NCBI GenBank assembly: GCA_947476285.1
Contig: CANJPU010000001.1
Location: 62,001-126,000, forward strand
Direction: 5' to 3'
Source: Comamonadaceae bacterium
Lineage (GTDB): Bacteria > Pseudomonadota > Gammaproteobacteria > Burkholderiales > Burkholderiaceae_C
DNA: 64,000 nucleotides
The notes under the pieces are model-generated. The model saw nothing but the letters and a program-made list of their open reading frames with translations. It was not told the origin of the DNA and ran no database searches. Positions 24,666 through 33,840 of this stretch are shown here, piece by piece; within the stretch, counting starts at the first letter, position 1; the number at the start of each line of letters is the position of its first letter. The position numbers were made by a program, and so were the translations under genes.

Positions 24666-25616
24666 TCAGGGAATGTCGCCCAGTTCCCCCTCGGGGCCTT
24701 CGTGATGCGGGCGAAGCTCGTGCGGCGGATGAACTGGATCGCCGCCCACCGGAACTGTGCGGCCCAGAAACTCAATCACCGAGCTGCCAAATGCATCGTT
24801 GCGATCTCCTGCGACCATGTGCGCGGCGCCCTCGACGCTGACAAACTCACTGTGCGGACACAACGAGAGAAACTCCTGAACGCCCTCCTCGGTCAGCACA
24901 TCCGATAGCCCGCCGCGCACCAGCAAGGTGGGCAATTTCAGATTCTGGGCGCACGACCTGAAGCGTTGATAGCGCTTCTCGAAATCGCTGGTAGATCCGA
25001 GGAAGCGAGGGTCCCAGTGCCAATAGAACTTTCCGTCCGCGCCGACCCGAACGTTCTTGACCAGGCCATCCAGATTGCGTGGTCGTGGACGGTGAGGCTG
25101 ATAATTTCCGATGGCCTGCGCGACTTCCTCCAGTGAGTTGAAGCCATCAGACTTCTGGCCCATGAACTCCTGAATCTTCTTCACCCCATCGGGTTCGACA
25201 CGCGGCGCCACATCGACCAGAATCAGCGCTGTGGCATCAACATGGTCTTCACCCACGGCCAGCAGACTCGTGCCGCCCCCCATCGATGCACCGACCAGAA
25301 CCGGCCTGGGCTTGCCCAGAATGGCGACGATGCGTTTGAGGTCCTGGACCATCGCGTCGCCGCTGTAATGCCCGTCGCGCGTCCAGTCCGAATCGCCGTG
25401 TCCCCGGGCATCAAATGCGACGACATGGTAGCCCGCGCTGGCGAGTTTCTCGCCAGTGCCCTTCCAGGCGTGCCGGGTCTGACCACCGCCGTGCTGGAGA
25501 ATCACCAGAGGGCCCTTGGGATCGCCCCAGGAGTCGGCCGCAAGGTGAATGCCGTCCGCACCCTCCCAGCGGTGCATGGGCTCAGGTGTGCCCGGGAGTC
25601 TTGTTGCGGAGTTCAT
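24666..25616 (-). CDS. alpha/beta-fold hydrolase
   Basis: A 316-residue alpha/beta hydrolase. The oxyanion-hole segment is ILQHGGGQTRHAW (about residues 39-51), the nucleophile elbow GASMGG has Ser111, a C-terminal acid lies near the RGGLSDVLTEEG segment, and the catalytic His is in GAAHMVAGDRND. This layout matches epoxide-hydrolase/esterase-like members that act on small esters or C-C bonds. No signal peptide. It precedes the DinB-like gene by 28 bp, probably in one transcript. The 173-bp gap behind it (25617-25789) holds no recognisable gene. Confidence 0.88.
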   Translation of the reverse strand: MNSATRLPGTPEPMHRWEGADGIHLAADSWGDPKGPLVILQHGGGQTRHAWKGTGEKLASAGYHVVAFDARGHGDSDWTRDGHYSGDAMVQDLKRIVAILGKPRPVLVGASMGGGTSLLAVGEDHVDATALILVDVAPRVEPDGVKKIQEFMGQKSDGFNSLEEVAQAIGNYQPHRPRPRNLDGLVKNVRVGADGKFYWHWDPRFLGSTSDFEKRYQRFRSCAQNLKLPTLLVRGGLSDVLTEEGVQEFLSLCPHSEFVSVEGAAHMVAGDRNDAFGSSVIEFLGRTVPVGGDPVHPPHELRPHHEGPEGELGDIP

Positions 25617-25789
25617 GATCGTTTTCTCATCGTGAGTGGGTCAAAGTGCGGAGTCGGTAGAGCAGATGTTCAGTGGCCCATTTTGACCCACCCTGGCTGA
25701 TCTGTCCTGGATGCCCGACTGCGGACAGCTCCGCCATGCCGACCCTTGCGATGTAAATCGCCACTAAAGTCTCCGCTGCAGGCCAGAAC

Positions 25790-26356
25790 TCAAACCCTTC
25801 GATTTCGTCTGACCCACCAAACCAGCACTGCCACCCCAATGATGCCCAGCAGGAGCCAACCCTCCACGCTCCTGATTTCACCCATCAGTGCCTGCGCCGC
25901 GCGCCCGAATACCCAGCCCAATCCCGCAATGATGCAGGCCCACACAATCGCACCGGCCGCATTGAGTAGCGCGAACCTATAGCGGCCAATCGATGACATC
26001 CCGATCAGCACCGGACCGGCGATCCGAAGCCCATATGCAAACCGAACGCCAATGACGACCCCTGACTGGTAGCGAAGCATCAAGCGCTCCAGTCGATCCT
26101 GTTGGGCCGCCACGGATGGCCAGCGCCTGAGGACGGCCGGACCATAATGCCGGCCAAGCCAGAAGAAAAACTGATCGCCGGCAAAGCCCGCCGATGCAGC
26201 GATGGCAATGACAGCAAACGGATTGAGATAGCCACTGTGCGCAGCAAAGCCCGCCAGCACGAGCACCGTTTCACCCTCCAGAAGGCAACCAAGCGCAAGC
26301 ACCCAGTAGCCATGCGCTTCGATCAAGGACCCCAGGTTCATTGGGAAATCAAACAT
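25790..26356 (-). CDS. DedA-family membrane protein
   Basis: A 188-residue member of the DedA/SNARE-associated family (VTT domain). LEGETVLVLAGFAAHSG holds the conserved acidic Glu in the re-entrant loop, GDQFFFWLGRHYG follows, and RFAYGLRIAGPVLIGMS includes the functionally important Arg. About five hydrophobic segments. DedA proteins are lipid flippase/scramblase-type transporters affecting membrane homeostasis and drug tolerance. It is monocistronic. An internal ATG 15 bp downstream is an alternative start. Confidence 0.88.
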   Translation of the reverse strand: MFDFPMNLGSLIEAHGYWVLALGCLLEGETVLVLAGFAAHSGYLNPFAVIAIAASAGFAGDQFFFWLGRHYGPAVLRRWPSVAAQQDRLERLMLRYQSGVVIGVRFAYGLRIAGPVLIGMSSIGRYRFALLNAAGAIVWACIIAGLGWVFGRAAQALMGEIRSVEGWLLLGIIGVAVLVWWVRRNRRV

Positions 26357-26428
26357 TGCCCATGCTATGTGAATCGGAGTGTTCTGGCAAAGGGCGAGGC
26401 ATCAGGTGCGAAGTGATCTGACTGCGGC

Positions 26429-27400
26429 TCAAGCGCGCAATGACAATTGGCTGTCCGGCGCCCCGCTCTCCATTCCCGAAGCGCCAGACGTAAACAACTC
26501 AGCCACGATCTTGCGCAGCCAGACGTGAGCTGGCCTGCTGTCATGGCGCTGATGCCAGGTCATGACCAATGAGCGCACCGGCATCCGAATGGGTGGCTCG
26601 CGCCTGTGCAGCTTGCTGCGCTCTGGGCACAGATCAATCAGCGATGCGGGCACCACGCCAATGTAGTCCGAGCCAGCGATCAGCGACAACACGTCGTTGT
26701 ACTGATTGAGCGTGATGACCAGGTTGCGGCTGTAGCCGTGCTCAGACAGAAGCGTGTCGTAGATGGTGGAAGTCATGCCTGGCAGCAGCACGTCGACATG
26801 CCGGGCCGTCAGAAAGCGCTCCAGCGAGAAGACACCCCGCGCCAGCGGATGCCCGCGGCGCATGAAGCAGGTGGTGTGAATGGGCCACAGCGCATGCGTG
26901 CGCAGCTCTTTGGCCTGCCGAGTGTCGTCCAGGTTGGTGCCTAGCGCGAGGTCAGCGCCTTCGCGCTCCAGATGCTGCTGCAAATTCAGCACGCTGTAGG
27001 GCACCGCCCGAATGCGCACGCCCGGCGCATGCGTCTGCAGGTAGACGCTCAGCTTGGGCATGACGCGCGCGCTGGTGTAGTCGGACATCGAAATGGTGAA
27101 CGCGCCCTGGAAGTGCGCCGCGTCGATCGCGCCGGGGTGAAGCTCCTGCCCGATCGCGCGGTAATGCGGCGCAAGCCGCTGCCACAGGTCGCGCGCTGCG
27201 GGGGTGGGGTCAATGCCATAGACAGTTCGCTCGAACAGCGCATCATCGAAGGTGCTGCGCAGGCGTTTGAGTGAATTGCTCACCGCCGACTGGGTCAGGC
27301 ACAGCTTATCGGCGGCGCGCGTCACATTGCCTTCCAGCATCAGCATGGCAAAGACCCGCAGCAGGTTCAGGTCCATGGTCTCGAAGACGTTTTTTTTCAT
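26429..27400 (-). CDS. LysR-family transcriptional regulator
   Basis: A 323-residue LysR-type regulator of the NodD/NahR-like branch: MDLNLLRVFAMLMLEGNVTRAA then LTQSAVSNSLKRLRSTFDD gives the winged helix. The effector domain contains RGHPLAR and the late VVPASLIDLCPE segment. ATG 27400 is chosen; a GTG at 27445 is in frame but would cover a dyad at 27425-27440, and ATG 27376 would also give a complete DNA-binding domain. It is divergent from the amidohydrolase-ABC importer operon 108 bp away and is presumably its activator. Confidence 0.9.
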   Translation of the reverse strand: MKKNVFETMDLNLLRVFAMLMLEGNVTRAADKLCLTQSAVSNSLKRLRSTFDDALFERTVYGIDPTPAARDLWQRLAPHYRAIGQELHPGAIDAAHFQGAFTISMSDYTSARVMPKLSVYLQTHAPGVRIRAVPYSVLNLQQHLEREGADLALGTNLDDTRQAKELRTHALWPIHTTCFMRRGHPLARGVFSLERFLTARHVDVLLPGMTSTIYDTLLSEHGYSRNLVITLNQYNDVLSLIAGSDYIGVVPASLIDLCPERSKLHRREPPIRMPVRSLVMTWHQRHDSRPAHVWLRKIVAELFTSGASGMESGAPDSQLSLRA

Positions 27401-27424
27401 GGCAGCCACTGCATTATTCACGAC

Positions 27425-27440
27425 AATGATATCCATCATT
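27425..27440. promoter_or_regulatory. AATGAT-N4-ATCATT dyad, candidate LysR operator
   Basis: A perfect 6+4+6 inverted repeat between the LysR start and the amidohydrolase start, 68 bp before the latter. Position suits a regulator site for both divergent promoters. Confidence 0.45.
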
Positions 27441-27508
27441 CGCACAATCGGTTAGATGAGACTGGCTTTCGCTGTTCAAATTTGCAGTGCAACACTGGAG
27501 ACCGTGCG

Positions 27509-28756
27509 ATGAGTCGCTATTTGTTCAGAAACGCACGCCTACTGGACCCTCTGCATCCGGAGTTGATTGAGGGCGCCCAGGTGCTGGTCGAGGATGGCCT
27601 GATACGTGAAGTGTCAGACCGGGACATCCACGCGGGCAGCGCCGTGCTGGTTGATCTGCGCGGCAAGACGCTCATGCCTGGCCTGATCGATCTGCATGTG
27701 CATGTGATGGCTTCTCAGTTGAACCTGGCTGCACAGGTGCATCAACCCAATGTATTTGTCACGCTGCGTGCCCTTCCCATCTTGAAGGGCATGCTGCGGC
27801 GCGGCTTTACCACCGTGCGCGATGCGGGTGGCGCGGGCCTGCCTCTCAAGCAATCCATCGAGGCGGGTCTGGCTCAGGGGCCACGCCTGTTCGTGTCGGG
27901 CCGCGCATTGAGCCAGACCGGCGGGCACGGCGACATGAATGCGCAGAGTGATTTCATAGGCGGTCTGCAGTGCGCCTGCTGCGTGCGCGTGGGCGCGATT
28001 GCCCGGGTGGTTGACGGTGTGGATGCCTTGCGCCGAGCCGTTCGCGAAGAATTTCAGATGGGTGCGGACCAGATCAAGATCATGGCGTCTGGCGGCGTGG
28101 CCTCGCCCACCGATCCAGTGGGCGCGTTTGGCTACTCTGAGGATGAAATCAGGGCGGTGACTGCCGAGGCCCACGGCCGCGGCACCTATGTGATGGCGCA
28201 CGCCTACACACCGGCGGCCATCGAGCGCGCAGTGCGCTGCGGTGTGCGCACCATTGAGCACGCCAATCTGTGCGACGCATCCGCTGCCGCCACCATGGCC
28301 GCGCACCAGGCCTTCGCCGTGCCCACGCTGGTGACCTATGAGGCGCTGGCCTCTGAAGGCGCTCAATACGGCTTGCCGCCCGAGAGCGTGCGCAAGATTG
28401 CCGATGTCAAGGATGCGGGGCTGCGCTCTCTTGACATCTTGCGAAAGGCGGGCGTGAAGATCGGTTTTGGCACCGACCTGCTGGGCGAATCGCACCGCCT
28501 GCAAAGCGATGAGTTTCGCATTCGTGCGCAGGTGCTGAGCCCGCATGAAGTCATCGCCAGCGCCACAAGCACTGCGGCAGAGGTGTTGGGCATGCAAGGC
28601 AAGCTTGGGCGGCTGCAGGCTGGTGCCACCGCTGACTTGCTCATCGTCGATGGCAATCCCCTGAGCGACCTGGGCTGTCTTGCAGGGCAAGGCGAGCGCA
28701 TTCTTGTAGTCATGAAAGCAGGCCGTGTCGAGTTCGGCAGCCTGGAGTCGATGTGA
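27509..28756 (+). CDS. imidazolonepropionase/prolidase-like amidohydrolase
   Basis: A 415-residue metal-dependent amidohydrolase of the Xaa-Pro dipeptidase/imidazolonepropionase-like group. GKTLMPGLIDLHVHVMAS has the H-x-H pair (about residue 70), DQIKIMASGGVASP bears the carboxylated-lysine position, MAHAYT and TIEHANLC contribute the two further histidines, and IGFGTDLLGE the metal-binding Asp. Members cleave N-acyl or peptide bonds of dipeptides and hydantoin-like rings. Ends in a GTGA overlap with livG, so hydrolysis is translationally coupled to an amino-acid-type importer; the imported solute is probably its substrate. Confidence 0.88.
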   Translation: MSRYLFRNARLLDPLHPELIEGAQVLVEDGLIREVSDRDIHAGSAVLVDLRGKTLMPGLIDLHVHVMASQLNLAAQVHQPNVFVTLRALPILKGMLRRGFTTVRDAGGAGLPLKQSIEAGLAQGPRLFVSGRALSQTGGHGDMNAQSDFIGGLQCACCVRVGAIARVVDGVDALRRAVREEFQMGADQIKIMASGGVASPTDPVGAFGYSEDEIRAVTAEAHGRGTYVMAHAYTPAAIERAVRCGVRTIEHANLCDASAAATMAAHQAFAVPTLVTYEALASEGAQYGLPPESVRKIADVKDAGLRSLDILRKAGVKIGFGTDLLGESHRLQSDEFRIRAQVLSPHEVIASATSTAAEVLGMQGKLGRLQAGATADLLIVDGNPLSDLGCLAGQGERILVVMKAGRVEFGSLESM

Positions 28757-29568
28757 TCGCCACGGCCGGCGAATCCGCCACCCTTGAGGCTGCGGGCTCG
28801 CAGGCCCAGGGGCTGCTGCGCGTGGACCAGGTTCGTCTGGCATTTGGCGGTCTGCAGGCTCTCGATGGCGTGAGCTTTGACGTACCGGCAGGCAAGCTGA
28901 GCAGCTTGATCGGGCCGAACGGGGCGGGCAAGACAACGCTGTTCAACGCCTTGTCGGGCTTGCTGCGTGTACAGAGCGGGCACATGGCTTTTGACGGGCA
29001 CGCCATTGAGTCGCTGGTGCCAGAGCGCATCACCGCCTTGGGCCTTGTGCGCACCTTCCAGATCGCGCGCGGCTTTCCGATGCTGAGCGTGTTCGAACAT
29101 CTGATGCTGTACGGCCAGGCGCAGCCCGGCGAGCAATTCTGGAGCGCGCTGACAGGCAGCCGCGCCGCGCGCGAGCGCGAGGCCGAGTTGTCCGAGCGGG
29201 CCTGGGCCATTGCCTGCCAGCTCAAGTTAGACCATGTGATCGACAACCGGGTCACCGCCTTGTCCGGCGGCCAGAAGAAGCTTTTGGAAATCGGCCGCGC
29301 CCTGATGGCTCGCCCCAAGATGATCTTGTTCGATGAGCCCGCCGCCGGCGTCAACCCGACGCTGGCCGAATCAATCGGTGACCACTTGCAAGCCATGGTG
29401 CGAGGCGGCATGACGGTGCTGATCATCGAACACGACATGGCGCTGATCGGCCGCATCTCCGAGCACGTGATCGTGATGGCGTCCGGCCGAACGCTGGCGC
29501 AGGGCCGCTTTGAAGACGTGCGCAACAAGCCGGAAGTGCAAGACGCCTACTTCGGAGCACGCCGATGA
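28753..29568 (+). CDS. livG: branched-chain-type ABC importer ATPase 1
   Basis: A 271-residue LivG-type ABC ATPase. Walker A is GPNGAGKT, the signature is LSGGQKKLLEIGRALMARP, Walker B is MILFDEPAAGV, and the H-loop is in IIEHDM. The Q-loop segment RTFQIARGFPMLSVFEHLM is typical of LivG. It has an N-terminal extension of about 20 residues before the ABC fold. GTG start overlaps the amidohydrolase stop. Cytoplasmic, pairing with the LivF protein encoded next to energise LivHM. Confidence 0.93.
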   Translation: MIATAGESATLEAAGSQAQGLLRVDQVRLAFGGLQALDGVSFDVPAGKLSSLIGPNGAGKTTLFNALSGLLRVQSGHMAFDGHAIESLVPERITALGLVRTFQIARGFPMLSVFEHLMLYGQAQPGEQFWSALTGSRAAREREAELSERAWAIACQLKLDHVIDNRVTALSGGQKKLLEIGRALMARPKMILFDEPAAGVNPTLAESIGDHLQAMVRGGMTVLIIEHDMALIGRISEHVIVMASGRTLAQGRFEDVRNKPEVQDAYFGARR

Positions 29569-30290
29569 ACGCAGTCGAGGTGCTCTCCATCGTGGGCGGC
29601 TATGGCGCCGCCGACCGCATCGTCAAAGGCGTGTCACTGCATGTGGCCGCCGGCGAGCTGGTCACCATCATCGGCCCCAATGGCGCCGGCAAATCGACTG
29701 CGCTCAAGCTGATGGCCGGGCTGCTCAAACCATCGTCGGGCCAGGTGCTGCTCAAGGGCCAGGACATGACCCGGCACAGCCCGCGCGAGATGGTGCAGGC
29801 TGGCATGGTTTTTGTACCGCAAGAGCGCAATATCTTTGGCGAGTTGACGGTGCAAGAGAACCTGACCATGGGCAGCTTTTTGCAACTGCGCCATGCCAAG
29901 ACGCGCATGCAAGAGGTGATGACGCGATTCCCGCTTCTGGCCGAGCGCCGCAAGTCGCTGGGGCGCACGCTATCGGGCGGCCAGCGCCAACTGCTCGCGG
30001 TGGGCCAAGCCCTGATGGCGCAGCCTTCGGTGCTTCTGCTTGATGAACCCACCGCAGGCTTGAGCCCGCAGGCGGCCGCGGAGCTGTTCACCATGGTCTG
30101 CCAGATCCGCGACAGCGGCATCGCGGTGCTGATGGTTGAACAAAACGCGATGGATGCCCTGAAGGTCTCCGACCGCGCCTATGTGCTGGTGGATGGTCAG
30201 AATCAATTCGAGGGCACGGCCCGCGAGATGATCGACGATCCGCAGATCCGATCCCTGTTCCTGGGTGGCCGCAGCGCGGACACCGCTTGA
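29565..30290 (+). CDS. livF: branched-chain-type ABC importer ATPase 2
   Basis: A 241-residue LivF-type ATPase with Walker A GPNGAGKST, Q-loop FVPQERNIFGELTVQENL, signature LSGGQRQLLAVGQALM, Walker B VLLLDEPTAGLSP and H-loop region MVEQNAM, where Gln replaces the usual His, normal for LivF. ATG 29565 overlaps the livG stop by 4 bp. The end of the gene is followed by 42 bp leading to the receptor gene. Confidence 0.93.
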   Translation: MNAVEVLSIVGGYGAADRIVKGVSLHVAAGELVTIIGPNGAGKSTALKLMAGLLKPSSGQVLLKGQDMTRHSPREMVQAGMVFVPQERNIFGELTVQENLTMGSFLQLRHAKTRMQEVMTRFPLLAERRKSLGRTLSGGQRQLLAVGQALMAQPSVLLLDEPTAGLSPQAAAELFTMVCQIRDSGIAVLMVEQNAMDALKVSDRAYVLVDGQNQFEGTAREMIDDPQIRSLFLGGRSADTA

Positions 30291-30332
30291 TATTTTTTGG
30301 CCCACATTGATCACCTTGAAAGGAAACCCACC

Positions 30333-31532
30333 ATGTCCACTTCCATCCAGCGCCGTCGCCTTCTGACTCACAGTGCCATCCTGGGCGCGGGCTTGGCCCT
30401 GTCGCCCTTTGTGCGCGCGCAAGCCGGCCCCATCAAGTTGGGCACGCTCACGCCCCTGACGGGCGCAGGCGGCCCCTACGGACCCGCCATGGTGAACACC
30501 GCCAAGGCGGTGGTGGATGAAGTCAACGCGGCCGGCGGTATATTGGGTCGCCAACTGCAATTAGTTTCGGAAGACGACCAGACCAGCCCCGAAGCCGGTG
30601 TGCGCGCAGCACGCAAACTGATCGAGGTGGACAAGGTGTCGGCCATCATGGGCACCTGGGCATCTTCGGTGACAACCGCGGTGGCACCGCTTTGCTGGGA
30701 ATCCAAAACCTTCCTGGCCACCGTTTCGGGCGCTGACTCCATCACCGCGCTGCCGCACCAGGGCTTTTTGGTGCGCACTCAGCCCAACACCACTTTGCAG
30801 GGCCGCAAGTTTGGTGAGTTCGCGGTGCAGCAAGGCGCGCGCCGGGTGTTTTTCATGTCGCCGCAGACTCCGTTCTTCCAAAGCCAGTTGACCAACATGA
30901 AGGCTGCCGTGGAGAAAGGCGGTGGTCGCATCGATTCGCTGATCTATGACGACAAGAAGCCCTCCCTGCGCACCGAGGTGGACACCGCCTTGCGCGGCAA
31001 TCCCGATCTGATCGTGATGGGTGGCTACACACCGGACACCACCGTCTTGCTCAAGGACTTGTTCCGTGCAAACTACAAAGGCAAGCTCTTGGGCTTTGGC
31101 TACTCAGTCAACCAGAAGCTGATCGATGCACTGCCTGGCGAAGTAGCCGAAGGCATCTTCACGCTGTCACCCTCGTCTGACGAAGGCTCCCTGGCCTACA
31201 AGCGGGTGGCCGAAATCACCAAGTCCGCCAGCCCCGACCCGTATAGCTGCCAGGTCTATGACCACATCAGCCTGATCGTGCTGGCCATGGCACATGCCAA
31301 AGCCGCCACGGGCGATGCGATCCGCACGCACATTCGCACCGTGGCGCAAGGTGGGGGCGACAAGGTCGAATCAGCCGTTGCTGGACTGAAGCTGCTGGCA
31401 TCGGGCCGCAAGATCGACTACGCAGGTGCCTCGGGTCCATGTGACTTTACTGACGCAGGCGACATCAGCGACAGCAAGTTCCTGTACCAGCAGGTCAAGG
31501 CCGGCAAGCTGATCACACTGAAGGTGGCCTGA
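30333..31532 (+). CDS. livK: ABC importer periplasmic receptor, LivK-type
   Basis: A 399-residue type I periplasmic binding protein. The leader SIQRRRLLTHSAILGAGLAL carries consecutive arginines and is Tat-like, with cleavage near VRAQA. The mature part begins PIKLGTLTPLTGAGGPYGP, the LivK/Leu-Ile-Val-binding opening, and includes VDEVNAAGGILGRQLQLVSE. AAAGGAAA-type Shine-Dalgarno upstream. Because it travels with an amidohydrolase, its ligand may be an amide, peptide or hydantoin-like compound rather than leucine. Confidence 0.92.
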   Translation: MSTSIQRRRLLTHSAILGAGLALSPFVRAQAGPIKLGTLTPLTGAGGPYGPAMVNTAKAVVDEVNAAGGILGRQLQLVSEDDQTSPEAGVRAARKLIEVDKVSAIMGTWASSVTTAVAPLCWESKTFLATVSGADSITALPHQGFLVRTQPNTTLQGRKFGEFAVQQGARRVFFMSPQTPFFQSQLTNMKAAVEKGGGRIDSLIYDDKKPSLRTEVDTALRGNPDLIVMGGYTPDTTVLLKDLFRANYKGKLLGFGYSVNQKLIDALPGEVAEGIFTLSPSSDEGSLAYKRVAEITKSASPDPYSCQVYDHISLIVLAMAHAKAATGDAIRTHIRTVAQGGGDKVESAVAGLKLLASGRKIDYAGASGPCDFTDAGDISDSKFLYQQVKAGKLITLKVA

Positions 31533-31543
31533 CGGCGCCCAGC

Positions 31544-32413
31544 ATGGGGGGATCTTTGCTCCAGGCGGTGCTCAACGGCATTGTGTCGGGCGCCATCTTG
31601 ACTCTGCCGGCCATGGGCTTTAGCGCTATCTTCGCGGTGTTGCGCTATCCCAGCTTTGCTGTGGGCGCGCTTGCCACGTTTGGCGCCTATGCCGGTTGGC
31701 TGGCCAACGCCCGCTGGGGCTGGCCGGTCGAATGGGCATTGCCCATGGCCTTTGTCGTGGCCGCCGCCGTGGGCACGCTGGCCGAGTGGGTGGCCATCCG
31801 TCCGCTGGAGAAATCGGGGGCGCTGATGATGTCGGTGGCATCACTGGCACTGAGCTTCCTGCTGGAGAACCTGCTGCGCTTTTCTTTTGGCAATGACTTG
31901 CGTGGCTTTGATCTACCCTTGCTGCGCGACCTGACATTCGGCCCTTTGCGTATGGGCCCGCAGCAGATCAAGAACATGGCGCTGGCACTGGCGGTGATGC
32001 TGGGCGTGTGGGCTTTCCTGCGCCTGAGCAACACCGGCCGTGCCATGCGCGCTGTGGCAGACAACCCAGATCTTGCGCGCCTGCGCGGCATTCGGCCGGC
32101 GCGCGTGGCCATGATCACGGTGGCGGTGGGTAGCGGCCTAGCTGGCATAGGCGGCATGCTGCTGGGTCTGGACACTTCCATCGATCCGCTGACAGGCACG
32201 CGCCTGATGCTGTCGATTTTCGCGGCCGCTGTGCTCGGTGGCCTGGGTTCGATTCCGGGCGCGGTGGCTGGCGCGCTGATCATCGGTGTGGTGGAGGAAT
32301 TGACCGTGTTCGCACTCTCGCCAGCCTATCGCACGCCAGTGGGTTTCTTGGTGATTTTGCTGGTGCTGACATGGCGCCCCAGCGGCTTGTTCGCGCGCCG
32401 CGTGGAGGCTTGA
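31544..32413 (+). CDS. livH: ABC importer permease, LivH-type
   Basis: A 289-residue inner-membrane permease with eight or so hydrophobic helices. GIVSGAILTLPAMGFSAIFA at the N-terminus and the EAA-like loop RAVADNPDLARLRGI (the LivH/LivM ATPase-contact motif) identify it, with LGGLGSIPGAVAGALIIGVVE near the end. It starts 11 bp after livK and ends 3 bp before livM. Confidence 0.92.
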   Translation: MGGSLLQAVLNGIVSGAILTLPAMGFSAIFAVLRYPSFAVGALATFGAYAGWLANARWGWPVEWALPMAFVVAAAVGTLAEWVAIRPLEKSGALMMSVASLALSFLLENLLRFSFGNDLRGFDLPLLRDLTFGPLRMGPQQIKNMALALAVMLGVWAFLRLSNTGRAMRAVADNPDLARLRGIRPARVAMITVAVGSGLAGIGGMLLGLDTSIDPLTGTRLMLSIFAAAVLGGLGSIPGAVAGALIIGVVEELTVFALSPAYRTPVGFLVILLVLTWRPSGLFARRVEA

Positions 32414-32416
32414 ACC

Positions 32417-33346
32417 GTGCTGAACTATCTGATCTTCATTCTCACCATCGCGGGCATTTACGCCGTGCTCTCGCAAAGTCTGGTGCTCTCATGGGGCATG
32501 GGCGGCATCGTGAACCTGGGGCTGGCGGGCTTCTTTGGAATTGGGGCCTACACATCGGCCATGGTCACCAAATGGGGCGGCCTGCCACTGCCCGTGGGCT
32601 TTGCGCTGGCCATGCTCGCCGCTGCATTGGCAGGCTTGGTGGTGACTTTCTCCACCCTGCGTCTGCGCGACGATTACCTGGCCATCATCACGCTCGGTTT
32701 CTCAGAGGTGCTGCGCATTGTGGCCAACAACGAGGTCGCCTGGACCGGCGGCTCCGATGGCATCTCTGGCATACCTGGCGCTCTGCCGCGTTCCAGCGGA
32801 TTGAGCTATGCCTTGTTCTGGTTGTGCCTGGTGAGCGCGGTGGCCTTCATCAACTTCCTCGTCTTGCGAAGGCTGGTGGCCGCACCGTGGGGCCGGGCCT
32901 TGCGCGCAGTGCGCGACGACGCGGTGGTGGCGGCAGTGGCTGGCAAACCTGTGACACGCATCAAGGCGCAGACCTTTGCATTGTCAACCGCGATGGCGGG
33001 GCTGGCGGGCGCCATGTTCGGGCACTTCGGCTCCTACGTCGCGCCGGACATGTTCCAACCCCTGATCACCATCTACATCTTCCTGGCCGTGACGCTGGGT
33101 GGCAACGGCCGCCCAGCCGGGGCGGTGTTGGGTGCCTATGTGCTGGTGGCGTTTCTGGAACTCACCCGCTTCGGCGCCGAACAGGTGGGCGGCATCTCGC
33201 CGCTGCAAGCGGCCGCCTTGCGCGAAATCACCGTGGCTGCTGTTTTGCTGGTGCTGATGCGCGTTCGGCCCCGGGGCCTGCTGCCAGAACTCAACCAGAA
33301 AGCGCCGCAGCGCCCTCCCAATTCGCCTGAAAGACCCACCCCGTGA
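32417..33346 (+). CDS. livM: ABC importer permease, LivM-type
   Basis: A 309-residue permease partner of LivH. FILTIAGIYAVLSQSLVLSWG, GLAGFFGIGAYTSAM and the ATPase-contact loop RALRAVRDDAVVAAVAGK are the LivM landmarks; LGGNGRPAGAVLGAYVL lies near the C-terminus. GTG start at 32417. Its stop overlaps the start of the GAF gene by 4 bp. Confidence 0.92.
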   Translation: MLNYLIFILTIAGIYAVLSQSLVLSWGMGGIVNLGLAGFFGIGAYTSAMVTKWGGLPLPVGFALAMLAAALAGLVVTFSTLRLRDDYLAIITLGFSEVLRIVANNEVAWTGGSDGISGIPGALPRSSGLSYALFWLCLVSAVAFINFLVLRRLVAAPWGRALRAVRDDAVVAAVAGKPVTRIKAQTFALSTAMAGLAGAMFGHFGSYVAPDMFQPLITIYIFLAVTLGGNGRPAGAVLGAYVLVAFLELTRFGAEQVGGISPLQAAALREITVAAVLLVLMRVRPRGLLPELNQKAPQRPPNSPERPTP

Positions 33347-33840
33347 ACCCACTGACTGCCGACGACTCCCTGACCCTCTCCAATGCGCTGGCGCAGGCCG
33401 CTCACCCTGCCGACGTCTACCGTGCCGTGCAGCAGGTGCTTGCCGCGCGGCTGGGCTTTGGCCTGTTCACTTTGCTGGTGCTCACGCCCGATGGGCAAGA
33501 GGTTCAAAGGGTCTACTCCACCAACGTGCAGGCCTATCCCCTGGCCGGCTCCAAGCGCATGGGCCCGACACCCTGGGGCGATCTGGTGCTAACGCGGCGC
33601 CAGGGATTTGTGGGATGCGATGCCGCAGCCATTCGCTGGGCTTTCCCCGATCATGAGTTGATCGCCAGTCTGGGCCTGGGCTGCGCCATCAATGTGCCCA
33701 TCGTTGCGATGGGGCGCGTGCTGGGCACCATGAATCTGCTCGATGCGCCGGGCCGCTACAAGAGCGATGACATTGAGATCGTGCAGTCGGTGGCGCCGAT
33801 ACTGGTGGCGCCTTTTCTGCGCGAGCTCAAGGGATTTTAG
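33343..33840 (+). CDS. stand-alone GAF-domain protein
   Basis: A 165-residue protein that is essentially one GAF domain: HPADVYRAVQQVLAARLGFGLFTLLVLTPDGQEVQRVYSTN opens it and CAINVPIVAMGRVLGTMNLLDAPGRY followed by DDIEIVQSVAP closes it. GAF domains bind small molecules; with no output domain it may be a ligand sensor, a scavenger or an f(R)Met-Sox-reductase-like protein, although the catalytic cysteines of that enzyme are not obvious. GTG start, overlapping livM by 4 bp, so it belongs to the importer operon. It overlaps the convergent LeuD-like gene by 14 bp. Confidence 0.8.
   Translation: MNPLTADDSLTLSNALAQAAHPADVYRAVQQVLAARLGFGLFTLLVLTPDGQEVQRVYSTNVQAYPLAGSKRMGPTPWGDLVLTRRQGFVGCDAAAIRWAFPDHELIASLGLGCAINVPIVAMGRVLGTMNLLDAPGRYKSDDIEIVQSVAPILVAPFLRELKGF

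Noticed and set aside
24638-24775. Longer N-terminus for the DinB-like protein
   Set aside because: The extension overlaps the alpha/beta hydrolase coding end and looks unlike the family; ATG 24637 is used.
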